A stretch of 64,000 nt of DNA, taken from positions 1-64,000 of the forward strand of contig JAODTK010004276.1 of the NCBI GenBank assembly GCA_026419785.1, written 5' to 3'. Shown here piece after piece: positions 11,831-21,531 of the stretch (position 1 is its first letter; each line of letters opens with the position of its first letter). This DNA is from Sclerodactyla briareus (taxonomy: Eukaryota; Echinodermata; Holothuroidea; Dendrochirotida; Sclerodactylidae). The notes under the pieces were generated by a model, which did not search any database, was not told the DNA's origin, and saw nothing but the letters and a program-made list of their open reading frames with translations. Both the position numbers and the translations under genes were made by a program.

Positions 11831-12180
11831 CAAGGACAACAAGTCCCAGCCCGGATGCACGTAACACAATACAGGACGAAGAGGCCACGCACGTGGACGT
11901 TAGGCAGTAAGGAAGTGTACAAGAATATTGTGTTAGGTGCAGCTTAGGCTAACAAAAGGACTTACGCAAATTGAGATCGAGAGAGGATGAGAGGAGAGAG
12001 AATAAGTTCCTTCAAATACGACATAATCGTAAGAAAAACGTTGGGACGGGTGAAAATCAACGGTAGACAGGTTGATCCAAATGATTAAACGATGATTGGA
12101 GTCGTAAGACTAAATCTAAAGGGGTGAAATTCTGACGAATTCCTAAGCAAGATGCTCGAGTGTAGACAAACGTTCTGCAA

Positions 12181-12281
12181 AAAGAGAAGGGCGCTGGGGG
12201 TGGGACAACCCGGACTTTTGTGTTATTGCAAAGAGTTCAATGGCGCGGGGGTGGGGAGCAGGGTCCATTATGGGGTAAGTG
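12181..12281 (-). repeat. Right inverted repeat of the GC island
   Basis: Read on the minus strand it gives ACTTACCCCATAATGGACCC, CCCCACCCCCGCGCCATTGAAC, AAAAGTCCGGGTTG and GCCCTTCTCTTTTTGCAG, matching 6307-6404 read on the plus strand. The outward flank (TCTATTTCAG on the minus strand) also matches the partial copy at 6557-6600. Confidence 0.7.
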
Positions 12282-12312
12282 GAATATGCTGAAATAGATT
12301 GTACAGTATCCC

Positions 12313-12486
12313 CATGTGTACCTGGATGTAGGCTATATAGAGGATGTGTAGGGCAATAGGGGTGGAGTAGGTGTAGTGAAGGTAGAGGTTACTGTAAGTT
12401 TAGATGATAAGATTAGGATACCTTTATAATGGCATTAGACCTTCCCCACCCTTAGGCCCACTTATTCATGTATCCAGGTACACATG
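12313..12486. mobile_element. Small inverted-repeat element, MITE-like
   Basis: The 15-base arm CATGTGTACCTGGAT (12313-12327) is repeated exactly in inverted orientation at 12472-12486, with GTAC just outside each arm. The 144-base interior is not coding. It sits immediately outside the right inverted repeat of the GC island. Confidence 0.5.
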
Positions 12487-12489
12487 AGT

Positions 12490-15000
12490 GTACATACAAT
12501 GCAATCATGCCAGATATTGGCCTAGTTCTGAAAGGGGCATAAAGACGGACTATAGATCTGAACTGCCACGACCCAGTTTAATGATGTGTAAGCGCTCTTC
12601 ACTGCTAATTCATCACCCTCAAATAAGTTGCAAAACCATGACGAAGTACAGCAGGCTAGGCACTTTCTGGATGGTTAGGCCTTGCATGGACCATCTTGCT
12701 GTTGCAGTCATACAGCTTGACGTTGAGGTCCTGAGGGCTGAACTCTACTCGACCAAGTCCTCCAGGTACATGTCACACTGGCACCCTAGCTGTCTGTGGG
12801 AGAGAAAGAAGGATTTGAATTCTGGACATTGCTAGGAGCTAAAGCCCTTCACATAGGACTATCCCTGGTTGACAAAGCCAATCTTCTTGTAAATTGCAGT
12901 ATTGAAGCAAAGTGTGGCTATTGAGATACGGAGAGAATGGGGTCTACTCGGTTGAGACGGGCTCGATCATTAATGCTGGAGCTTCGAGGGCAAGGTGACT
13001 TTAACTTGTCGCACTCGACCCAGGTGTGGAAAGGGGACTTTTCATAGGAAACCCCCCAGGGAACAGGCGTCGTCGCAGAATAGTGTGCTGAGTGTTTGAA
13101 CATCAGGTAACTTCCTTCCATGGTACAGGCCACTACTGCCCTTAGTTATTCTGGGATGCCCTGGAATTATTGTAATGGTAGGGCTCAACATTAACCTTAT
13201 GACCAAAATGTTTATGAAAATCACAGTATCTTATATTTGGAGCTAGAAATTATCACAACCAAGGGACATCTTATATTTCAGTTATAACATAAAAATAATC
13301 ACTTATACCACAATTAAGTAGGGATTTTTTTTTTTCGAAGGGGAAATTTCACTCTTGTTCAGGGCAAGTTACTTTTAGTCCATTAATTGCCATATATTTA
13401 ACAATTTTTTTACATTACACCACATATAAGGCTCTATTCATACAAATTCTTACAGTCGGGCAGAGTGAAAATATAAAGTTAAGTCAGGCCCGTATGTTTC
13501 AAAATTGTAATAATTCTTCTTCTACTGGGATACTGGCTGGGATCAACAAGAGGCATGATAGCCAGGAGGGTGACAGGGGAAAGACAACCAAGAGAAAACA
13601 AAGGAAAAGCTATCTGCAAAGGAGACACTTGCCCCTAAAGAAATTTACTGAAGGAGATTAAACAACCAGAGCAGAAGTGGCGTTCCACTCCTTAATAGTT
13701 TAGTAGTTTGCCAAATGACTTCCAAAAAAAAAAGCTGTGAGCATGCGACGTGCCCGTCCAACATTGTTCTGCTATGCAGTATGCACTGATTAAATGCTCC
13801 CTTATTCAACAGTAGTAGTGACCTGGCCAATCAGAGTTCACTGTCAAGTTCATAAAATAAGTCTCCCCTCACAACAACGGCCGCACCACCTGTCACTAGT
13901 TGATGACGCGGAATCAACTTCAGCCAACTCATACCAGGGCAGTACCGTATATCCATCGAAATTCTGTAAAAGTTTTTCCATGGAATTAGGGAATGATTTC
14001 TATTGTCCTTTAATTTTCATTTATGGATAAGTTTCTGATTAAAAGAACAAAACATTATTAACAGTTCCGTATATTCTAGAATTTTGTCGCCATTTCGGGA
14101 AAATTGCCAATCCGAGTGGGAAAGTTGATTACGGGAGGCTTAGTAAAGTCTCAAACAGTAAACAGTAAACAGTTTTCTAAAGCCATGCTGATTGTCATGA
14201 TATGTTATTTTGGTCAAGGTCGTGTCATTATGGCTATGCATGGACATGCTCCATGACTTACAGCAGATGCAGGTAAGTGACACTGAGACAGTAATTTGTG
14301 GGAAAGCTCTTTCGCCCTTCCTGGAAAATAGGAGTCACTTTTGCATCAGTTTAAAGTCCTTCGGTATTGAGCTTTTGTGGGAGCTTAAATTGAAGATGGA
14401 GATGCAAAGGACCCAGTGGACACAGGTAAAAGCTTTTTCAGGAAAGGACAAGTGCAGGCTTCCCAACCATATCATTAACAAATGTTTATCATGCAGAACT
14501 ACACATTAATTAGATGATATGAAGAAAAAAGTACTGGCGGAAAAAGTCATACAGCGATGCTTTCTCCACTTGACAAGGAAACAGCCATCTGAGCCAAATT
14601 TTACAGCACTACTGTAGGTCACTAGCTGGATTCCAGTTCAAAATAGTGCTCATTCTGTCACAGCCAGCAGCAGGGCTAGGACAACAGGCTTTGGAAATAA
14701 ACCCGCAGCTGATAATAGTACAGGGGGAACCCTGTATGTTGCTACACGAAGTGGGATGAAGCATCGGATAGAGTAGGAGGGGGGTACAGTTCAGTGGGCC
14801 CTCCAATGGTGTTGCAGCATAGCGGGTGTAGTAGGCCTAGCCGGCAACAATAAATGTTAATTTACTGATGGAGAGGCAAAATTTGGCTTTCAGGCCATCA
14901 ATGTTCTGGCAATCAACTGTCACTAAGTTTGGACCGGCGTATTCTGTAATCACTGTAACCTATCACACAGTATCAACTACCATTGTATCATAAACATTGA
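12490..15000. other. Stretch without a recognisable gene
   Basis: A 115-codon plus-strand frame at 12488-12835 and several shorter ones have no family resemblance I can defend. Homopolymer T and A runs and AT-rich sequence dominate 13200-14200. Confidence 0.4.
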
Positions 15001-15009
15001 GGAGGTCAA

Positions 15010-15650
15010 AGAAGCAAATACCTATGGATTTAGCATCCAAAAAACCTGGGACGTGGAAGCAGACCAACTTGGCAGCATCCAAAGCAACAAAGCCTCAACT
15101 TTCGTTCAGAGTATTTCAAACCACTGCCCGGAAGTAAAAAGAGAAGCTTTACACAACTATAGTCCAGTCACACCTAGAGTATGCTTCTCCAGCATGGAAC
15201 CCAGGTACGAAGCCAAATAAGGATTTTACAGAGAGTTAAACGACGTGCATGCAGCTAAATTTGTGACTGGCGATTATGCCCCCAATCGTCCAGTTACTGA
15301 CATGTTGGGCCGACATGCATGAACTGGGAATCAGTTGAAGAGATACGATTCTAAAATCAAAGACTAACCAACTTTTATAAAAATTATTCCTGGAAGAACT
15401 GACATTGACGACGAACGCTACATCAAGACCAAAACCGCAGATTAGACGCACAAACTCGAAGCAATACAAAGTCTTACACCACACCTCAACGCTTCAATGC
15501 ATGTTTGTGTTGAATCTGTGAAGAAATGGATTCCCTTCCGGAAGCCACCCCTTAGTGCTAGCCTACCTCTTCTGATGCCTTCAGACACCGCTAAAAGCAC
15601 TACCCCAAACTCTATAAACAAACCTGCTCTTGTCAAGACCTAGCTATAGT
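15010..15650 (+). mobile_element. LINE remnant: 3' end of a reverse transcriptase ORF (Jockey/CR1/L2-like)
   Basis: With frame changes, the plus strand encodes the conserved tail of a non-LTR reverse transcriptase. It reads CPEVKREALHTTIVQSHLEY then ASPAWNP (15125-15202), FVTGDYAPNRPVTDMLG (15260-15310), and an ending of the type ..W..LPEAT near 15525-15545. These correspond to the region after the polymerase active site, the thumb and the C-terminal part, in many invertebrate LINEs. The catalytic domain itself is missing, so this is a 5'-truncated copy, as expected from incomplete reverse transcription. Several stops and at least three frame changes show that it cannot make protein as written. 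Confidence 0.75.
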
Positions 15651-17225
15651 GAAGCTCCAGTTATATTCCTAGGGAGTTTTTCGGAGGTGGAATCTACAAG
15701 GTACAAGGTATATCATAACGCTAGTGTCATTCCAAAGTGTAGGATATGTCGTCTGCAGTGAAAATACTTCGTTAGGCAAACAAGGTTCAACGTGTCCAAC
15801 TAGCGAAACTTACAAAATTTTATAACAAATCGTTCATCAGCATCTTTTGTGAATCACAAAAGTAAATTTGGATAGGTGGTCTCTGGTCGGTTTCGCTGCG
15901 CCTTGCTTAAATCGCACTCTGCATACCCAACCATAAGACACAGAAAAGAAACAACGGCAGAGGAATTTTTCTTGGTAAAAACAAGCCATCTTTTTGACAG
16001 TATGCAGCCTATGTTTTGTTGGCGGAGCAATTGATGGGATAATAGAAAGCTCCATGGATTGGATAGGTAGTGATAGTTGACCCAGAGAATGGAGATCATA
16101 CAATAATGTTGTCGTAAAGGAATCCATCAATCACGACTTTTTTTGCTATTATTGATCCTTGTGGCAAAAAGGTTTTGTTACAGATCCAGTAATTGAATAA
16201 TCATGTTCACACGAAGTTCATTTTTATGGCAAAGGGCTACGCTGGCAATCGGGTAAATTTAGTTCGCTCACCCGATATCGGCAGATTCTGGCTTGATTGG
16301 AGTGGCAAATGCAACTTCCGAATTGTTGAACAGCGCCACATCTTCCTCAGTTGAATGGTGGTGTCAGAGCCTGGTAATAGAGGGCTCTGGTGTGGGTGTG
16401 TATATGATATAAGATATAGGGTCGTAAATTTTTTCCACACGCCGTAGTCAACGAATTGTCGACTAGGATTCCATTACATACGCGTAGGTAGTGTGTTCGT
16501 CCTTTTCGATAGAATGAGTTGTGCTGTTACGAAACCTGTTATCTCTTCAAACCAATTGTAGAACCTAGCCTCATTCAGCTATGGTGTCTTGCCGCATCCG
16601 CCCCCATCACTAGGCGGAGTGCGGCAAGTATGACACCATAAAAGTCACGTTAACTTGGGCGGTGAGAGGGTTATCATATGCTGTAATCACGAATTCGCAC
16701 AGATGAAGTGGGTTTTCCATGCCGAAGTCTTACTCAGAGAGCTGCTTACAGATATTGCCTAACTGGCCCGAGTCTTGTGTTAAGACGTTGATATATTCCT
16801 GATTTCCCGCCTGTTTTTTATTCGGCAAGCACAACCATCATACATTTCTGCAGTGCGCCACTATTTCTGTAGTCTGTCTACTCTGAATCACTACGTCTTG
16901 TCCAAATTCATAGGGCAAATTGACAATTTCGACTGCCATGTGGAAGCGGCCAACTACTAGGGTCCGGGGCAGCGGGCAGCCCACCCCCCCTGCCCTTCCG
17001 CCGCGGGAGCGTGGTTCCCTTCTCCTGAAAAGTACTGCCTGACTATTGCTATGGGCCGGCCGTGCAAAATTGCTAACATGAGCAAATACCTGGGCCAATC
17101 GTACTTTTAGATGTTTCCCGATTATGCGCGGTGCTATCGTTTTCCCCTTTGTCGGGCCGGTTGCTCGTGAACGGCTATTGTGGACGTCATGCCGATATTA
17201 GGACAGCGCTAGCAAAAAAGCCCTT
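15651..17225. other. Stretch without a recognisable gene apart from the hairpin
   Basis: Minus-strand frames at 15837-16130 and 16838-17098 have no known domain. A GC-rich patch lies at 16950-17020. Confidence 0.4.
16581..16639. other. Compact inverted repeat able to form a hairpin
   Basis: The left arm ATGGTGTCTTGCCGCATCCGCC (16581-16602) pairs with 16613-16639, which holds GGCGGAGTGCGGCAAG and TGACACCAT, leaving a 10-base loop. About 21 pairs form, with one single-base bulge and a 3-base bulge. This could be a foldback element or a hairpin RNA. Nothing else supports transcription. Confidence 0.6.
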
Positions 17226-17229
17226 TTCT

Positions 17230-18020
17230 TGTTTTTCCTTTAAAAAAATTACTTAGATCCTCAGAGGCAATGCAAAGTTTTCCAATTCCTTTGTATTTTT
17301 GCCTGTAAAGAATATGTAGTGTCATCAGTAAAGAGCACAAGTGAACGATGTTTGCAAAACCCTGAGAGATCATTCATTGTATAAACGAATCGAAGTGGGG
17401 GCAAGTATTGAACCCTTGGGTTACAACCACAGTTAATAGTGGGTTTTATCAAAAATGCTATGCATTGACTGAGGAAAACGGTTCTATTGTCAAGATAACT
17501 TTTAAAGCAGGACAGTGCAATCCAAGGATAATAAATAGTGATAAATTATGGTCAATATAGCCACCAAATGCCTTGATAAGTCCAAAAAAAAAACAACCTA
17601 TGGAATCTCCTTATTCTTGAGTGGCATTATAAAGTTGTTGCTGTTACATCTTAAGAACCGTTGTGGAGGCCCTGAACGAACAACTTGGCCGTCAACGCTG
17701 AGAGTAGAAGAAAAACATAATTTACGACGACGATTTCAACATAGACTCGCCAGTAGTTTCGGAAAGCATGTGGGAGCGACCTGAATTGGTCGATAATACT
17801 AATGATCTGGGTTGCCCTCTTGAAACTGGTATACTTGGGAATGTTCAAGGTCACCTGGAAAAATGCCAGACTGTAAAAATTGGTAAAATATGGTTTGAAG
17901 GTTTGAGGATCGATGCGCATATATGACCTGCAGTATTATTGGGCTTATGGACCTGAGTCTTCCTTGGAATGAGAGGCAATTCACGCTATTTTGTCCTCTG
18001 TGGTAGGGAACAGAAAGAAT
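17230..18020 (-). mobile_element. LINE remnant, reverse transcriptase palm on the minus strand
   Basis: Read from 18020 downward, the minus strand gives the ordered landmarks of a Jockey-superfamily non-LTR reverse transcriptase. They are: SGIFPGDLEHSQV (about 17870), a NYRPI-like block written YYRPI (about 17800), a NKEIP..VFFLDLS block (about 17590), and the product-loop region ending in RFVYTMNDLSGFCKH (about 17385-17340). The catalytic region follows as LFTDDTTYSL, where F-T-D-D stands for the usual F/Y-A-D-D. Frame changes occur between blocks, so the copy is dead or carries sequence errors. No endonuclease is attached. Confidence 0.8.
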
Positions 18021-19035
18021 GACACTGGGTTATTTGGACGACCCCTCAGTCGTGATCCAGGAGTGGAGTTATTCAGCAGTAAAGTGGTCCAATATGGTTG
18101 ATTGAAGTGACTTGCAAAAGCGGTATGGTTTGTTATGTATGAGGATATTGTGATTGAAGCATGATGAACCGGATGATGAAACAGGGAATGTTAGGCGGAA
18201 TAGGCGCCGCATAGGTAGCCGACTCCATTAGTCCCATTTCTACCCTTGAAAGGTCCACGGAGGCCAACCACCCATTGACCATTCCCAAGCTGAGAGGTGT
18301 AGCACTGAACAATGGCCTGGACGGAATTCAAAGATACCATATACCTCGACGGTTTCCTCTTGGCTTATAAGAGCTTGAACCGAGATGGGGACAAGTCGCA
18401 ACGTACTTGTGTCAGGGGGTTGAAAATGCAACTGATTGCCATAGGAGTGTAGTGACATATGCTTCCATTGAGTTTGTACAGTGACTTAATTACGCTGAAT
18501 ATGACTTACTTGCACCAGATCTAGAGGGCACGTGGGAGTGACTTGACTTGAACCATATTTGGGTCTGAATATCTTGACACCCACTCTGGCTTGCAGTTAT
18601 CAGACGAATTCACCCCCAACGTTATTTCTCCGAACACCAATTTTGCTCTATAATTAAAGTTTATACTCGAAAATGTCAATTATTTGAAAATCCAGTGGGA
18701 ATTCACTTGGACTCACACCAATTGTAGGACTAGTGGCTACTTTCAAATATGTTGTTTTTTTGTTTTTTTTCGCTCGCCAACAAGCCGATCAAAGAGAATA
18801 GGTAAAAACAAAGGGGTTCCAAACAGTTTGTTAGGCGGAGAGTTAGCCAGAGGGTAGCCAGCAGGGTCGCTCCTCCGGAGTTTCCAATCACAAGGGTTGC
18901 ATCCCTTCCCTAACTGTAGCCAGGGCCCAGGGGGATGGTGGGGTTGCACCCCCTCCTCTATTCTTTACATCGCCAGGTTCCACTATAGAAATCATCAACG
19001 GCTAAAGGCAGCATCGCCGTAGAGGGTTCGGGGCA
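18021..19035. other. Stretch without a recognisable gene
   Basis: A few short minus-strand frames (18240-18458, 18743-18949) show no known motif. Confidence 0.4.
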
Positions 19036-19139
19036 GAGCTCTCGGGACCTCGGTCCTGGGAATGAGGAAGACCCGCGAAACAGTTATGGTCTGTGGTGGG
19101 AACTGTGCATGTGCTGGTGGTGTCGAGGTGTGCGTCCAC

Positions 19140-20176
19140 CTCTCCGCCTCGGTCACCTCGGCTCAATCTGAGGGGGGCGGTTCGGTTGTTGGAGCTTGGA
19201 ACGTTCTCTCGCTTCAACGAGGATGTCGCTTGATGTTAGGTAGGGAAATTGAAGGCTTGGTATCAGCATTGCAGCTCTCTTTGGGGGGCGGCCGGACTGG
19301 TACTGGTGAGATCAGGTTGTGGTAATAGGTTATACCTACTCTGGTCTGGTCGTGATAACGGAGGGGGTTCGCAGGGAGTAGCTCTCGCTGTTGCTGACCA
19401 GTTTCCCCCTTTGGATAACAGGTAACGGCCTACTATCAACGAGCTTATATCGCGGCTGCGGATAGCACACATTTGTTGGGCGTTGTTGTCTGTGGTTGCA
19501 GTTGCATGCTCGACCGGGTGTCAGTGATGACTCGGTGGAAGAAGCCTCCTACACCCAACTGTCAGCTCGGTGTGTGATACCGTTCCCACTAGTGATCGAA
19601 GGTCCTGGGTGACTTCAATGCTCCCACTGGCAGCAGTAGGGATGGCCTAAGAGCTTGTCTGGTCATCATGGGTCTAGAAGCGTGATGACGCAGTCTCAGG
19701 CTACCTGACTTTGCTAGAAGTCATGGGTTTGGGATTGCAGGTCTGAGAGCCGACGCAGACGCGGACTTGGTTATTCCAACGATGGTATCACCGTCAGGAG
19801 ATAGACACTCTCGTAGGGAGAGGGAGATGGAGGTAATATCATGGACTGCAGGGTCTTCAGGAGTGCCCAGTCGTTCGCGGCTGAGCGCTTTGTACAGTGA
19901 GGATTTGTACAGAGCTGACCCCCCCCCCCAAAACTGGAAATTCAGATGGGTGGTGGCAACTCTACGGACTGATCCTCCCGTAAATTGTGACGTGCCTAGC
20001 TACATCGAGAAACTCGGAAGCGCATTGGGCACAATTGATGGTGGAAGGCCCCTGGGTTTTGCGACCTCTCCAGAGATACTCTGGGGGGGGCAGGCTGTCT
20101 GGGGAGAGGCATAGTCTCTTTGTTTGTGGGAGCAGTGGCTTCATCCCAAATGATTGGAGGGAGGAAAGGGAGGTTA
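19140..20176 (+). mobile_element. RTE-like LINE, 5' part: apurinic-type endonuclease domain
   Basis: The plus strand, with frame changes, shows the order of an endonuclease/exonuclease/phosphatase domain as found in LINEs often annotated as craniofacial development protein 2-like. It begins GAWNVLSLQRG (about 19189), followed by RTGTGEIR, a YWSGR-type block, GGGSQGVALAVADQF (about 19365) and NELISRLRIAH (about 19434). Next come a broken GDFNAPTGS-type block near 19609-19640, a SNDGITxRRQID-type block near 19775 and WVVATLR (about 19950). The upstream limit of the element is unclear. It continues after the insertion at 21535. A run of C near 19920 and many indels break the frame. Confidence 0.8.
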
Positions 20177-20194
20177 TGACTGGGTCACATTTGC

Positions 20195-20640
20195 TCTACG
20201 GCGGGGTTATGGCGGCCGTAGAACCAAAAAATCCGCGCGGATAACTGCGGCGGACGCAGTTGTTCTACGGTGACGCAGGGTTCCGCCCTACGGCGATGAC
20301 TCGCTCAACATGCAGTACGGTCGCCTTAGAAATTTTAACTCGCGAGTTTAAAGTTCTCCGGTGGCCGTGGGCCTCTAAAAAACGCGAGCCATGCCGTAAC
20401 GGTTCTTCTACGGGGACCGTACGATTGGTGCGTACAGCGGCCCTACGCTGGCCTTAGCGTTTTGTAGCTTTTTGGACCCTCACAAAAGCTACGGCAACCG
20501 TAGGAAGTACACGGGCACACTACGGCCACCATACGGACGTCGTAAGGGTGCCCGTTACTGAGTCCCTACGGTAATGCTTGTATACTCACGCCTCCCACGC
20601 GGTGCCCTCCCCTACGGCCACCGTACGCCTAACCGTGGAT
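20195..20640. repeat. Left subterminal array of TACGG palindromes
   Basis: Variants of CTACGGYNRCCGTAG occur at about 20197-20221, 20264, 20288, 20315, 20408, 20490, 20520 and 20611. They are absent from the presumed coding middle of the transposon. Such clustered palindromes near element ends are typical binding sites for transposon-encoded DNA-binding proteins. Confidence 0.7.
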
Positions 20641-21239
20641 CACTCGTGGTTATTTTTCACATTCAGGGTGTGGTCAATAGATCATAATACGAAACATAAG
20701 GCGCTGGTTGTTCCACCACGATTAGGCAGGCTACCTATGCATGAAGCTGAGGCGAGTACGACGAGAACGGGACTTTTTTATTGCTGCCGCCTTCTCGACC
20801 GGAGGGGCAGGTCCAGACAGCAAAGGGGAGGACAATGTGGGTTAAACCCTAGTCTTGCGGTTAAGACATTTTGTTTTAGCGCTTTTCTTGAAGCTGATTG
20901 TTCTTATCATTATCCACAAAAAATATCAGCGCGACTGGCTGAGATACAAACCAAACATATGATTGCGCACTGCAGAAGTCCGCGGTGGTGTACATAAAGC
21001 AGCAGGTCACAGGATTATCAAGTTCCCGCTCCTAAACACAAGACTAGTGAAACCCTGGTTCTCGCGGCGAGTTGGTGAAAGCGATTACGACCACCTGATG
21101 CAGGATCTCATGTTTGAATCCGCCGTTACTACAATTAACACTGTGTGTGCGTTCCCGCACCTCGCAATGGGCCCCCTTTATGGATGGGAAATCACACTGA
21201 TTTGGTATCACAATCCAGTGTTGCCAATTCCTGACCAGT

Positions 21240-21515
21240 ACCTACGGGCAGCGTACGGTCTCCCTACGGGCGCCTCACATCACGACGTGGTATTTGCCAA
21301 GAATCCACGGCGGCCGTAAGGCAACCCGGGAGCTACGTGCGGCAATTAAAAACCGTACTGCAGCCGCAGTTCTTCTCTGAGCTCATAAAATTCCAAGAAC
21401 GCCGTACGGCAGCCCTAACAATGTACCTGCTTAGCTTTCGGTGACCGTGGAGACTACTTCGGCGCCTTGGAAAGACGATCGGCGCGGGAAATTTCAGACC
21501 GTCCGGCCACCGTAG
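21240..21515. repeat. Right subterminal array of TACGG palindromes
   Basis: Copies such as CCTACGGGCAGCGTACGG (about 21240), CTACGGGCGCC, CACGGCGGCCGTAAGG (about 21307), CGTACGGCAGCC (about 21402) and GGCCACCGTAGC (about 21504) mirror the left array. Confidence 0.65.
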
Positions 21516-21531
21516 CACATGTGACTAGGCA

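Larger units (their letters stand above)
6640..11920. mobile_element. GC-rich island between inverted repeats, candidate large mobile element of unknown class
   Basis: Base composition switches abruptly from AT-rich to strongly GC-rich near 6640 and back near 11920. Inside are, in order: a roughly 88-90 bp tandem monomer (6900-8350); a pyrimidine-rich stretch (8460-8520); a broken coding region (8667-10670) containing three in-frame 90 bp repeats; and diverged repeats with the phrase GAGGAG..TCTCTA..CACGAACCCTC (11000-11460). A G-rich run follows at 11737-11830. The island is enclosed by inverted repeats at 6307-6404 and 12181-12281. No transposase, reverse transcriptase or rRNA is seen. A ribosomal intergenic spacer was considered, but no rRNA sequence is present to support it. 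Confidence 0.45.
20177..21531 (+). mobile_element. PIF/Harbinger-like DNA transposon nested in the LINE, 1355 bp
   Basis: The element starts TGACTGGGTCACATTTGC (20177) and ends in the inverse of TGCCTAGTCACATGTGC (to 21531), imperfect terminal inverted repeats of about 17 bases. TTA is found directly outside both ends (20174-20176 and 21532-21534), a 3-base target duplication typical of PIF/Harbinger. Excising the element and one TTA joins the LINE as GAGGTTATAGTCGCCCCT, which restores an EVIVAPL reading just before the GKGD and NYRGITL motifs. The interior (20650-21235) carries broken frames reminiscent of the HARBI1-type nuclease N-terminal region, for example ISARLAEIQTKHMI and LMQDLMFESAVTTINTVC. 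No complete DDE catalytic triad is visible. The size suggests a decayed internally deleted copy. Confidence 0.7.

Noticed and set aside
11530-11910. 126-codon Gly/Arg-rich frame
   Set aside because: Its second half is produced by the G-rich run, and the first half has no recognisable motif.
6640-11920. GC-rich island as ribosomal DNA spacer
   Set aside because: Subrepeats and GC content would fit an rDNA spacer, but I found no stretch of 18S, 5.8S, 28S or 5S rRNA, and the borders have inverted repeats.
19767-20114. 115-codon frame as a separate gene
   Set aside because: It is part of the endonuclease-to-reverse-transcriptase linker of the RTE-like LINE.
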